Source: Paenibacillus fonticola DSM 21315 (GTDB taxonomy: Bacteria; Bacillota; Bacilli; Paenibacillales; Paenibacillaceae). From it: DNA of 64,000 nt. The stretch lies in assembly GCF_000381905.1 (NCBI RefSeq), contig NZ_KB907272.1, positions 1-64,000 on the forward strand. Direction: 5' to 3'. The stretch's first letter is position 1; each line of letters starts with the position of its first letter. Shown here piece after piece: positions 33,719 through 42,185 of this stretch. The notes under the pieces were generated by a model. The model made no database searches, was not told the origin of the DNA, and worked only from the letters and a program-made list of their open reading frames with translations. Position numbers and translations under genes: made by a program.

Positions 33719-34033
33719 ATGAAAGTAGTAGCTGTAACAGCTTGTCCCACAGGAGTAGCACATACTTACATGGCACAGGAGGCATTGGAGAAGGAATGCC
33801 AAAAGCGCGGATACGATATTCAAGTAGAAACGCAGGGCAGTATGGGTATCGAAAATGAATTGGAGCAGGACGTTATTGACGAGGCAGATGTAGTTATTTT
33901 GGCTGTGGCGATCAGAATTGAAGGCGAGGAACGGTTTGAAGAAAAAATGGACATGGGAAAAGTGCTGCAAATTGAACCAGCGGATGCCATAAAGCATCCT
34001 TCCGAAGTGTTGGATAAAGCTGAGAAACTGTAG
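33719..34033 (+). CDS. PTS fructose-family EIIB component
   Basis: A 104-residue stand-alone EIIB of the fructose type. It starts MKVVAVTACPTGVAHTYMAQEALE, where the Cys in ACPTG is the phosphorylation site. GAGGAGG at 33705-33711 fits ATG 33719. It is soluble and transfers phosphate to the incoming sugar held by EIIC. Confidence 0.94.
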   Translation: MKVVAVTACPTGVAHTYMAQEALEKECQKRGYDIQVETQGSMGIENELEQDVIDEADVVILAVAIRIEGEERFEEKMDMGKVLQIEPADAIKHPSEVLDKAEKL

Positions 34034-34048
34034 AGAGGGACAATGAAA

Positions 34049-35149
34049 ATGGCGAATAAGATGAGAGATGTACTCAAGGAAATTCAGAAGGCATTCAGCA
34101 CAGGTGTCTCTTACATGCTGCCGGCGGTCGTAGTCGGAGGGGTTTTCCTAGCCATCTCACTGGCCACCGGTACAGCAACGGATGAAGGAATGCAAGTCAC
34201 AAGTCCGTTTATGCAAAATCTGCTCGATCTGGGGTCGGCTGGTTTTGCCATGATGATCCCGATTCTGGCTGGTTATATCGCGTATTCAATAGCTGGTAAG
34301 CCGGGGATCGCCCCAGCGATGATATTGGGTTACGTCGCAAACAATCCAATTGGAGCAGACGGCGTAAAGACTGGTTTCCTTGGAGCCATGATTCTCGGTG
34401 TGGCGGTCGGATTAATCGTTAAGTGGTGCAAGACCTGGAAAGTTCCGAATACGATTAAGACAATCATGCCCATTTTGATTGTTCCGATCTTTTCGGTGCT
34501 TACGATCGGGCTGCTTTATATTTACGTCATTGCCGGTCCGATTGGTGCGGCAATGCAATGGCTGGTCAGCGTGCTTGGCGATTTGCAAGGTGGAAACGCT
34601 GTTTTGCTGGGATTGATTATCGGTGCAATGACGGCCGTCGATATGGGCGGGCCCATCAACAAGACAGCTACGGCGTTTACGCTTGCTTTGATGGCAGAGG
34701 GAATATATGGACCGAACGGCGCGCATCGTATTGCCGTCGCGATTCCTCCGCTGGCTATGGCGGTGTCTACGTTCATCGACCGTAAAAAATATGCTGCTGA
34801 TGATCGGGATTTGGGAATTTCCGCCTTTTTCATGGGGCTGATCGGGATTACCGAAGGGGCGATACCTTTTGCTGTAAAAGATATTAAACGTGTTCTTCCG
34901 GCTATAATTATCGGCAGCGCTGTCGGCGGCGGACTGGGTATGCTCACTGCGGTTGAGGCGCTGGTGCCGCATGGTGGACTGATTATACTGCCTGTAGTTA
35001 ACAACAAACTTTGGTATGTCATCTCCATGTTTGTAGGCGTGCTTGTCTCCGTGCTGATCCTGCACTTTACGAAGCCGAATCTGGCAGAAACGGGCAAAGG
35101 AAAACAACAGAAAAAGAATGCGGAACCATCTATTGAAGTGACTAAATAA
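34049..35149 (+). CDS. PTS fructose-family EIIC permease
   Basis: A 366-residue membrane component with about eight to ten helices. Typical fructose-EIIC segments are GVSYMLPAVVVGGVFLAISLATG near residue 18, GKPGIAPAMILGYVA near 82, DMGGPINKTATAFTLALM near 200 and ISAFFMGLIGITEGAIPFAV near 260. It is a separate polypeptide with no fused EIIA or EIIB. ATG 34049 is about 9 bases after AGAGGGA; ATG 34043 is closer and less likely. The transported sugar is unknown. Confidence 0.92.
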   Translation: MANKMRDVLKEIQKAFSTGVSYMLPAVVVGGVFLAISLATGTATDEGMQVTSPFMQNLLDLGSAGFAMMIPILAGYIAYSIAGKPGIAPAMILGYVANNPIGADGVKTGFLGAMILGVAVGLIVKWCKTWKVPNTIKTIMPILIVPIFSVLTIGLLYIYVIAGPIGAAMQWLVSVLGDLQGGNAVLLGLIIGAMTAVDMGGPINKTATAFTLALMAEGIYGPNGAHRIAVAIPPLAMAVSTFIDRKKYAADDRDLGISAFFMGLIGITEGAIPFAVKDIKRVLPAIIIGSAVGGGLGMLTAVEALVPHGGLIILPVVNNKLWYVISMFVGVLVSVLILHFTKPNLAETGKGKQQKKNAEPSIEVTK

Positions 35150-35168
35150 AGAAATGGAGTGGGTTAGA

Positions 35169-36443
35169 GTGGAGAAACTGCCAATAAAGAAGGTTGTTCA
35201 GCGATTACTGGAATTACAGGTCACTGGCGAAAGCGCGACTATACTTGGGATCGGACCAATGTCGAAAAATTGTGTGCAGGCCAGCCTGGAGCTGTCCAAG
35301 GAATACGACTTCCCGGTAATGTTCATTGCGAGCCGCAACCAGGTCGATGCGGATGAACTAGGCGGGGGATATGTCAATGGCTGGAACCAGTTTACTTTTG
35401 CTAAAGCGGTACAAGACGTGGCCAAAGAAATCAATTACGACAACTTTTATTATATGTGCCGTGATCACGGCGGCCCTTGGCAGCGCGACAAGGAGCGAAG
35501 CGATCACCTGCCGCTGGAAGAAGCGATGGCATTAGGCAAGAAATCATATGTTGCCGATATTGAAGCAGGCTTCGATTTACTGATGATCGATCCGACCAAA
35601 GATCCGTTTGAAGTCGGCAAGGTGATTCCTCTGGAAACGGTGCTGGAACGCACGGTGGAATTGATCGAATTTTGCGAGAACGAGCGTAAAGCGCGGAATT
35701 TGCCTGAAATCGGTTATGAAGTCGGAACTGAAGAAACAAACGGCGGATTAACTTCGACCGAAACGTACGAAACCTTCATTGTTCGCCTGAAAGAAGAATT
35801 GGAGAAACGCGGCTTGCCGATGCCGACGTTTATCGTCGGACAAACAGGCACGCTGACGCGCAAGACGGAACAGGTGGGCACGTTCAACTTCAGAAATGCT
35901 TATGATTTGGCGCAAATGGCGAAAAAGTACGGCGTTGGCCTGAAGGAGCATAACGGAGACTATTTGGACGACGCTACGCTGCTGGAGCACATTCCTTCAG
36001 AAATTACAGCGACCAATGTTGCGCCACAATACGGTACGGAGGAGACACGCGCCTATTTGAATCTGTCGACGGTCGAAGCAAAGCTCGCTAATAACGGTCT
36101 GATTGACGATCCATCACGTACTCGTGAAGTGCTGCTATTGCATGCGATTAAAAGCGAGCGTTGGCGGAAGTGGATGGTCGGAGAGCAAACGGAGCTGACG
36201 GTAGAGGAAATTATGCAGGATGAGCAGCTTTCTGAGGAAATTTTGGACATTGCGGGCCACTATACGTTTAACGATGACGAAGTGAAAGCTGAAATCGAAA
36301 AATTGTACAAAAATCTTGAAAAACATCATATTCATGGACAGCGTTATGTCATCGATCATATTAAACGCCCGATACGCGATTATGTGGAATGCTATAACCT
36401 TAAAGGTGTAACTAGCCGCATTCTTACTAAGGTTGAGCGATAG
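35169..36443 (+). CDS. GatZ/KbaZ-like protein (tagatose-bisphosphate aldolase non-catalytic subunit family, possible ketose-phosphate epimerase)
   Basis: A 424-residue TIM-barrel protein. Segments with GatZ/KbaZ-like motifs are IGPMSKNCVQASLELS, FIASRNQVD then GGGYVNGWN near 55, MCRDHGGPWQRDKERSDHLP near 92, YEVGTEETNGG near 185, VGQTGTLTR near 220 and LKEHNGDYLDD near 255. GatZ normally stabilises the GatY aldolase, but no GatY-type gene is nearby. Some GatZ homologues are reported to be tagatose-6-phosphate 4-epimerases. The protein is divergent, so the exact reaction is open. GTG 35169 has GGAGTGGG upstream; ATG 35154 is an alternative. Confidence 0.75.
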   Translation: MEKLPIKKVVQRLLELQVTGESATILGIGPMSKNCVQASLELSKEYDFPVMFIASRNQVDADELGGGYVNGWNQFTFAKAVQDVAKEINYDNFYYMCRDHGGPWQRDKERSDHLPLEEAMALGKKSYVADIEAGFDLLMIDPTKDPFEVGKVIPLETVLERTVELIEFCENERKARNLPEIGYEVGTEETNGGLTSTETYETFIVRLKEELEKRGLPMPTFIVGQTGTLTRKTEQVGTFNFRNAYDLAQMAKKYGVGLKEHNGDYLDDATLLEHIPSEITATNVAPQYGTEETRAYLNLSTVEAKLANNGLIDDPSRTREVLLLHAIKSERWRKWMVGEQTELTVEEIMQDEQLSEEILDIAGHYTFNDDEVKAEIEKLYKNLEKHHIHGQRYVIDHIKRPIRDYVECYNLKGVTSRILTKVER

Positions 36444-36453
36444 GAGGATTTGA

Positions 36454-38454
36454 ATGTTTGATCAAACGGATCTGCAAGCTATTCATACTATTCGTACGTT
36501 GAGCATTGACGCGATTGAACAAGCGAACTCCGGTCACCCGGGGCTGCCGATGGGGGCGGCCCCTATGGCTTACGTGTTGTGGACCCGCCATTTACAGGTG
36601 AATCCATCCACCTCAACCCGCTGGACGAACCGCGACCGCTTCATTCTTTCAGCTGGCCACGGATCGGCTATGTTATATAGTTTATTGCATCTTGCGGGCT
36701 ATAACGTTTCGCTTGACGATTTAAAAAATTTCCGGCAGTGGGGCTCGAATACCCCTGGACACCCGGAGGTGGGACATACGGATGGCGTGGAAGTTACAAC
36801 GGGACCGCTGGGCCAGGGACTTGCAATGGGAGTAGGGATGGCGATGGCTGAAGCCCATTTGGCAGCTACCTACAACAGAGATCGTTTTGATGTGGTGAAT
36901 CATTATACTTATGTACTGTGCGGGGATGGGGATCTGATGGAAGGGGTTTCTCAGGAAGCCAGTTCCATGGCCGGGCATATGAAGCTAGGCAAGCTGATCG
37001 TTCTGTACGATTCCAATGACATTTCATTGGATGGCCCTACTTCAAAAGCGTTCACCGAGCAGGTAGGACAGCGCTATGAAGCCTACGGCTGGCAGTATAT
37101 TTTAGTAGAGGACGGCAATGATCTGGAAGCCATCGACCGGGCCATCGAAGCTGCCCGCAAGGAGACTGAAAAACCGACCTTGATCGAGGTGAAGACGGTT
37201 ATCGGCTACGGCTCTCAAAATCAGGGCACTTCCAAAGTGCATGGCGCACCGCTTGGCGAAGCTGATGTCCGGCAAGTGAAGTCTTTCTACGGCATGGATC
37301 AGAACAGCACCTTTGCCGTAAGCAAGGAAGTACGGGATCGTTTTGCTGAAAGGATGGTTATGTCCGGCGAAAAAGCGGAGCAGGAATGGAATGAACGCTT
37401 TGAGGCGTATCGTGCGAAGTATCCTGAGCTTGCCGCGCAGTATGAATTGGCGTTCTCGGGAAATTTGCCGCAAGACTGGGCAGCGGGGCTGCCGGTATAC
37501 GAGGAAGGCACAGGTGCCGCAAGCCGGGTGACTAGCCGCGATACGATTCAAGCGCTGTCCGAGGCGGTTCCTTATTTGTGGGGCGGTTCGGCGGATCTGT
37601 CTGCTTCCAATTATACGGTAGCTCAGAACACAACCGACTTTGAGGCGGGAAATTATGAGGGGCGCAACATTTGGTTTGGCGTGCGGGAATTTGCGATGGC
37701 GGCAGCTATGAACGGTATTCAGCTTCATGGCGGGACAAAAGTGTACGGGGGCACCTTCTTTGTATTCGCCGACTACTTGCGGGCTGCGATCCGGCTATCC
37801 GCGATTCAGCAAGCCCCTGTGACGTATGTCCTTACACATGACTCGGTGGCGGTAGGGGAAGACGGGCCTACACATGAGCCGATCGAACAGCTAGCCAGCC
37901 TGCGCTGTATGCCGAATGTACAAATTATTCGTCCCGCCGACGGAAATGAAACGGTTGCGGCCTGGGAAGTGGCGATGACAAGCCGGCATACGCCAACTAT
38001 TCTTGTCCTAAGCCGACAAAGTCTGCCAGTTCTTCCCGGTACGAAAGAACTGGCTCGGGAACATGTCAAGAAAGGCGCTTATGTCATTTCTAAAGCGAAG
38101 AGCGCTGTACCGGATGGAATATTGATCGCTACTGGTTCTGAGGTGAACCTGGCCGTGCTCGCACAGCAATCGCTGTGGAAAGCGGGGACCGATGTGTCCG
38201 TCGTATCTATGCCGAGCTTTGAATTGTTTGAGCAGCAGTCCGGGGAATATAAAGAAACGGTTTTACCCTCTGCGGTCACGAAACGGCTTTCCATTGAAAT
38301 GGCTTCTACCTTCGGCTGGGAAAGATACATCGGCAGGGAAGGGAAGGCGTTGGGCATCAACCGCTTTGGAGCCAGCGGTCCGGCAGACAGAGTTATTCAG
38401 GAATACGGCTTTACCGTTGAAAATATCGTAAAGCTGTATAATAGTCTGTCCTAA
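36454..38454 (+). CDS. tkt: Transketolase
   Basis: A full-length 666-residue transketolase. The thiamine diphosphate motif is GDGDLMEGVSQEASSMAGH near residue 153, with HGSAMLYSLLHLAGY near 68, GPLGQGLAMGVGMAMAE near 115 and the pyrimidine-domain FGVREFAMAAAMNG near 408. It moves two-carbon units between ketose and aldose phosphates. Being inside a PTS operon, eleven bases after the GatZ-like gene, it is probably a dedicated second transketolase that links the imported sugar to the pentose phosphate pathway. AGGAGG precedes the ATG. Confidence 0.95.
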   Translation: MFDQTDLQAIHTIRTLSIDAIEQANSGHPGLPMGAAPMAYVLWTRHLQVNPSTSTRWTNRDRFILSAGHGSAMLYSLLHLAGYNVSLDDLKNFRQWGSNTPGHPEVGHTDGVEVTTGPLGQGLAMGVGMAMAEAHLAATYNRDRFDVVNHYTYVLCGDGDLMEGVSQEASSMAGHMKLGKLIVLYDSNDISLDGPTSKAFTEQVGQRYEAYGWQYILVEDGNDLEAIDRAIEAARKETEKPTLIEVKTVIGYGSQNQGTSKVHGAPLGEADVRQVKSFYGMDQNSTFAVSKEVRDRFAERMVMSGEKAEQEWNERFEAYRAKYPELAAQYELAFSGNLPQDWAAGLPVYEEGTGAASRVTSRDTIQALSEAVPYLWGGSADLSASNYTVAQNTTDFEAGNYEGRNIWFGVREFAMAAAMNGIQLHGGTKVYGGTFFVFADYLRAAIRLSAIQQAPVTYVLTHDSVAVGEDGPTHEPIEQLASLRCMPNVQIIRPADGNETVAAWEVAMTSRHTPTILVLSRQSLPVLPGTKELAREHVKKGAYVISKAKSAVPDGILIATGSEVNLAVLAQQSLWKAGTDVSVVSMPSFELFEQQSGEYKETVLPSAVTKRLSIEMASTFGWERYIGREGKALGINRFGASGPADRVIQEYGFTVENIVKLYNSLS

Positions 38455-38460
38455 TCGCAT

Positions 38461-39168
38461 ATGTACAGTTTTATTTTCGACGTAGATGATACCGTTTATG
38501 ATCAGTTGTCTCCATTTGCCCAGGCTTTTGAAAAGCATTTTAGCAGTTACGCCAGTATTCCTTTGCAAGATTTATACCTCTACAGCAGGAAATTCAGTGA
38601 TGAGGTATTTGAGCGGACAGAAAGCGGGAAGATGGGCAAGCGGGAAATGCATGTTTACCGAATAAGCAAGGCTTTTCAAATGTTTGACGTTCAGATTACC
38701 ACGGAGGAAGCACTAAGCTTTCAATACGATTACGAAACTTTTCAAAGCAAAATTCAGCTGCTGCCTGACGTTGTTCAAGCTTTGGACTTCTGTAAGGCAA
38801 AAGGGCTTCCTTTGGGAGTAATTACGAACGGCCCGCGGGAACATCAACGCAGCAAAGTGAAGCAGCTTGGATTAGAACGGTGGATTTTGTCTGAGCACCT
38901 GTTTATTTCAAGTGAAATTGGAATAGCTAAGCCCGATAAGCGGATATTTGAATACGCTCAAACTACAATGAACCTGCATCCAGAGTCGACATTCTATATA
39001 GGCGATTCATATGCCAACGATGTTATCGGTGCGAAGCAGGCAGGGTGGAAGGCGATTTGGGTCAACCGCCGGGGATTAGCCCCTCTTTCTACAGAGATCA
39101 GGCCCGACTATATTGTTGATGCGCAGCACTCCATAACTGAAATAGTGAGCTCGATTTGGTACAAATAG
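38461..39168 (+). CDS. HAD-superfamily sugar phosphatase-like hydrolase
   Basis: A 235-residue HAD protein. Motif I is FIFDVDDTVYD, motif II is GVITNGPREH near residue 120, motif III Lys is in EIGIAKPDKRIF near 157 and motif IV is YIGDSYANDVIGAKQAGW near 179. A helical cap lies between motifs I and II, as in YjjG/YfnB-type nucleotidases and phosphoglycolate phosphatases. It starts six bases after tkt and closes the operon. It may remove toxic sugar phosphates; the substrate is unknown. Confidence 0.9.
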   Translation: MYSFIFDVDDTVYDQLSPFAQAFEKHFSSYASIPLQDLYLYSRKFSDEVFERTESGKMGKREMHVYRISKAFQMFDVQITTEEALSFQYDYETFQSKIQLLPDVVQALDFCKAKGLPLGVITNGPREHQRSKVKQLGLERWILSEHLFISSEIGIAKPDKRIFEYAQTTMNLHPESTFYIGDSYANDVIGAKQAGWKAIWVNRRGLAPLSTEIRPDYIVDAQHSITEIVSSIWYK

Positions 39169-39170
39169 AA

Positions 39171-39200
39171 AAAAAGCCCGTTGTAGCGGGCTTTTTTTCT
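39171..39200 (+). terminator. Terminator of the PTS operon
   Basis: AAAAGCCCG pairs perfectly with CGGGCTTTT around TTGTAG, with a run of T bases after it. Downstream, TATAAT at 39268-39273 may be the -10 of the recombinase promoter, with a weak TTCCCA 17 bases upstream. Confidence 0.92.
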
Positions 39201-39410
39201 ATTTTGTCACCAAAGTCACCTCAAATGAAACATTTAATCCTGCATTCCCATTAGAGAACGTACGTGCTATAATAAGTACGCCAAACACGTATTTTGCGCA
39301 CTTTTATTTTTAAGCGATTCTTTTTCTTGCAGCTTGTTAGTTGTCTGTTTAAACATTCATACAAAAGGACTATAAAAGGTAAAAATAAACATATTATAAG
39401 AGGGATGGCA

Positions 39411-40328
39411 TTGACTACAAAATATGATTTAGAAGAATTGTACACGGAGCCGCTTCAAGCATTTACGATTTGGATGAAGCAGTCAGGCTATACCGAAACT
39501 ACGAGGAAAGAATACATGAGGGAAGTATATGATTATTTATTTTCTCTCGATGAGCTGCCCGTGCAGCAGGCGGGAAAATTACATATCGTCAGCTTTTTGG
39601 TAGCTAAGCAGGAAACCGCTGGTGATAAGACAAGGAATCGCACGCTATCGGCGATCCGTTCGTTTTATGCGGCGCTGATCGATTTAGAGCTGGCAGCCCG
39701 GAACCCTGCCTTGGAAGTCAAAAAATCAAAAACGGAGAAAAATAAAATTCCTGTCTATTTGGAAGAAAAAGAGCTAGAGAAGGTACTCGGTTATGTATCG
39801 GGCCGATATCGCGATAGAAATCTCGCTATTTTTTTATTGATGGGATATTGCGGGCTGCGGGTGGGTGAAGTACACCGGATGAATTTGTCTCATTTTAAAA
39901 AAACAAAAGGAACGCTCGAAATATTGGGGAAAGGGCGAAAATGGAATGAAATCCCACTGCCTGAGCTCGTGGTGGAATACCTCGCCAAAGTGGAAGAGGA
40001 ACGCATTCAGCCGTACAGCTCGAAGGAGGAGGCATTTTTCGTATCCCAGAAGGGCCGCAGGCTGTCGATTCGCCAAATTCAGAAAATAGCCAGACAGGTC
40101 TTTGATGCGTTCAAACAGGACCACCCGCATTTGAGCGATCTTCAATTGTCCTGTCATAAGCTGAGGCATTCATTCGCCACGATGCTGTTGAATAACAATG
40201 TCGATATCCGCGTTGTCAAGGAGCTGCTGGGCCACGCCTCGATTGAAACAACGATGATTTATACACATATCAACGACGAGCAAAAGCGCAGTGCGATGAC
40301 GACTATCGAGGTGCCGAAAATGGGATAA
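39411..40328 (+). CDS. Tyrosine recombinase (Xer/phage-integrase family)
   Basis: A 305-residue site-specific recombinase. An N-terminal SAM-like core-binding domain (FTIWMKQSGYTETTRKEYMRE near 16) is followed by the catalytic domain. The active-site residues are present: Arg in YCGLRVGEVHR, Lys in LGKGRKWNEIPLP, HKLRH, His in LLGHASIETT and Tyr in MIYTH. The length matches XerC/XerD-like enzymes. TTG 39411 has AAGAGGG 6 bases upstream; ATG 39405 is too close, and an upstream extension to 39294 would add an unusual hydrophobic leader. No att site or phage genes are nearby. Confidence 0.87.
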   Translation: MTTKYDLEELYTEPLQAFTIWMKQSGYTETTRKEYMREVYDYLFSLDELPVQQAGKLHIVSFLVAKQETAGDKTRNRTLSAIRSFYAALIDLELAARNPALEVKKSKTEKNKIPVYLEEKELEKVLGYVSGRYRDRNLAIFLLMGYCGLRVGEVHRMNLSHFKKTKGTLEILGKGRKWNEIPLPELVVEYLAKVEEERIQPYSSKEEAFFVSQKGRRLSIRQIQKIARQVFDAFKQDHPHLSDLQLSCHKLRHSFATMLLNNNVDIRVVKELLGHASIETTMIYTHINDEQKRSAMTTIEVPKMG

Positions 40329-40464
40329 GCATCTGCCGGCGTAAATCAAGTGGTCCACCTCCCGCTCAAAATTCAGAAATGGAGGCTTTTTTATGGAGAA
40401 AGGTTTTTAAATTTAGTTGCCGAAATAATAGTGTAACTAATATATGATGGGGGTTCTTCATTCC

Positions 40465-41220
40465 ATGCAGTACATACAAATCACGAAAAACAATATCGCG
40501 AATGAGCATATATGCTGCGCACTTGGCGCAAAACAATACGAACATGCCGTGTTAGAAAAAAAGAATTGGTTAAGCGAGCGGATGGAGGATGGCTTAGTAT
40601 TTTTACGTTTGGATGAGCGTGCAAAGGTATTTATTGAGTATATGCCAGCGGAGAAAGCGTGGGTACCTATCAAGGCCCCCAATTATATGTACATTAATTG
40701 TTTATGGATATCGGGCAGGTATAAGGAGTGTGGTCATGGCAAGCAGCTTTTAGCCAAATGTATCGAAGATGCCAAGACTCTCGGCATGGATGGAATCGTA
40801 CATATTGTTGGCCAAAAAAAGCTCCCATACCTAAGTGATAAGCGGTATTTTGAGCATATGGGTTTTCATATAGTAGATGAGGCAGATCCCTATTTCGAGC
40901 TGGCTGTATTAAAGTGGAATGATCAAGCGGTTACGCCTGCTTTTAAAAGCTCTGTGGAAACAACGATTGATTTTAAAGAGGGAATAAGTATTTTTTATAC
41001 TGCACAATGCCCTTACGCTGTTGGTATTGTGGAACAACTTAGAGCAATTGCAGAGGAGAGAAGCGTGGCGTTTCACGCTCATCGTTTAAAAACAAGAGAA
41101 GAAGCCCAGCAAGCAGCTGCAGTCTGGACGACCTTTAGTATGTACTATAACGATAAATTCCTTACTCACGAAATTATGAGTCCGAATAAATTTGCGAAGC
41201 TGCTGGATAAATTATTATGA
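40465..41220 (+). CDS. GNAT acetyltransferase with YoaP C-terminal domain
   Basis: About 251 residues. The N-terminal half is a GNAT fold with the acetyl-CoA loop in YKECGHGKQLLAKCIEDAK near residue 90. The C-terminal half (ISIFYTAQCPYAVGIVEQLRAIAEE near 178) is the YoaP domain, thioredoxin-like, with a single Cys before Pro. The same fusion occurs in Bacillus YoaP. The acceptor is unknown. ATG 40465 has GGGGG about 12 bases before it; in-frame ATGs at 40444 and 40447 are also possible. Confidence 0.85.
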   Translation: MQYIQITKNNIANEHICCALGAKQYEHAVLEKKNWLSERMEDGLVFLRLDERAKVFIEYMPAEKAWVPIKAPNYMYINCLWISGRYKECGHGKQLLAKCIEDAKTLGMDGIVHIVGQKKLPYLSDKRYFEHMGFHIVDEADPYFELAVLKWNDQAVTPAFKSSVETTIDFKEGISIFYTAQCPYAVGIVEQLRAIAEERSVAFHAHRLKTREEAQQAAAVWTTFSMYYNDKFLTHEIMSPNKFAKLLDKLL

Positions 41221-41288
41221 TGTTCTGATATGGCAAGACCTCGTTCTCCTTAAACGGATAATAACGAGGTCTATTGTTTATGCAGGCG

Positions 41289-42023
41289 TTATTTTACTGT
41301 AATCTTTATTTCCTTCATTTGAATCGTTTCTATTGGGGAACTCATTGCACCGTCTGAGCCAGCTTGAACAGGGGTGGCCGCAATTTCCTGAACGACATCC
41401 ATTCCGTCTATCACTTTACCAAAAATGGTGTAATACGGCTGCATGTTCAAAGATTTGCTATCTTCGCCTGTGCAAATAAAAAATTGGCTTCCATTCGTAT
41501 CAGGGCCTGCATTTGCCATAGCGACGATGCCCGGTTCATATTCATAATCCGTGCTCTCATCTTCGAAGCGATATCCTGGTCCGCCTTGGCCAGTGCCCTC
41601 GGGATCCCCAGTCTGGATTACAAAGGTTTCCAACACGCGATGGAAAATAACATTATCATAAAAGCCTTGCTCCGCTAAAAACACGAAGTTGTTGACGGTG
41701 ATGGGAGCGTCTTTCGCAAACAGCTCAAGCGTAATCGTGCCTTTGGTCGTCGTAATTTCGGCTTCATAGGATTTGTTTGTGTCGATTTGCATCGCTGGAG
41801 GGTTGTCCCAGCTCATCGTATTTTTTGTTTCGGGCTCTTGAGTTTGCTGTTGTCCCTGTTCTTGTTCTGTTGGCGGGGTGGCCTGCTCTGCCGCATTTTC
41901 CGCCGGTGGGTTGTTTGCCGCAGCTGCTTGTTCTGCTGTCTTGTTTTTCTCCCCGCAGCCGCTAATAAGTAGAGTTGCCGAAATAAGCAGAATGAAAGTC
42001 AACACCAGATGCTTCTTTTTCAT
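41289..42023 (-). CDS. Cyclophilin-type peptidyl-prolyl isomerase lipoprotein
   Basis: A 244-residue secreted lipoprotein with a signal ending in LLISGC. A low-complexity Ala/Gln/Glu/Pro linker follows (about 25-75). The cyclophilin domain is then clear: VIFHRVLETFVIQTGDPEGTG near 124, GGPGYRFEDE, and NGSQFFICTGED near 180, with the catalytic Arg in FHRV. It should help fold exported proteins on the cell surface. I chose ATG 42023 since it starts the signal peptide; AAGGAG lies 14 bases upstream, a little far. Confidence 0.92.
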   Translation of the reverse strand: MKKKHLVLTFILLISATLLISGCGEKNKTAEQAAAANNPPAENAAEQATPPTEQEQGQQQTQEPETKNTMSWDNPPAMQIDTNKSYEAEITTTKGTITLELFAKDAPITVNNFVFLAEQGFYDNVIFHRVLETFVIQTGDPEGTGQGGPGYRFEDESTDYEYEPGIVAMANAGPDTNGSQFFICTGEDSKSLNMQPYYTIFGKVIDGMDVVQEIAATPVQAGSDGAMSSPIETIQMKEIKITVK

Positions 42024-42185
42024 AGATCCATGATCCACTCCTTTTAATAAATCTTGTCTTATCATACCGATATTTCGGCCAAATTACTAGTTTGCTAATT
42101 CAAGACCATGCGGATGGATATAGAATAGACTTATATTTGTTATAATATGGATATATTAAACTTCTAAAAATTGGAGGTTAGTTTT

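Noticed and set aside
34412..35107. Minus-strand open frames opposite the EIIC gene
   Set aside because: They are antisense shadows of a clearly conserved membrane protein.
39294..39410. N-terminal extension of the tyrosine recombinase with a hydrophobic leader
   Set aside because: No ribosome site is near 39294, and TTG 39411 has a good one and gives the usual family N-terminus.
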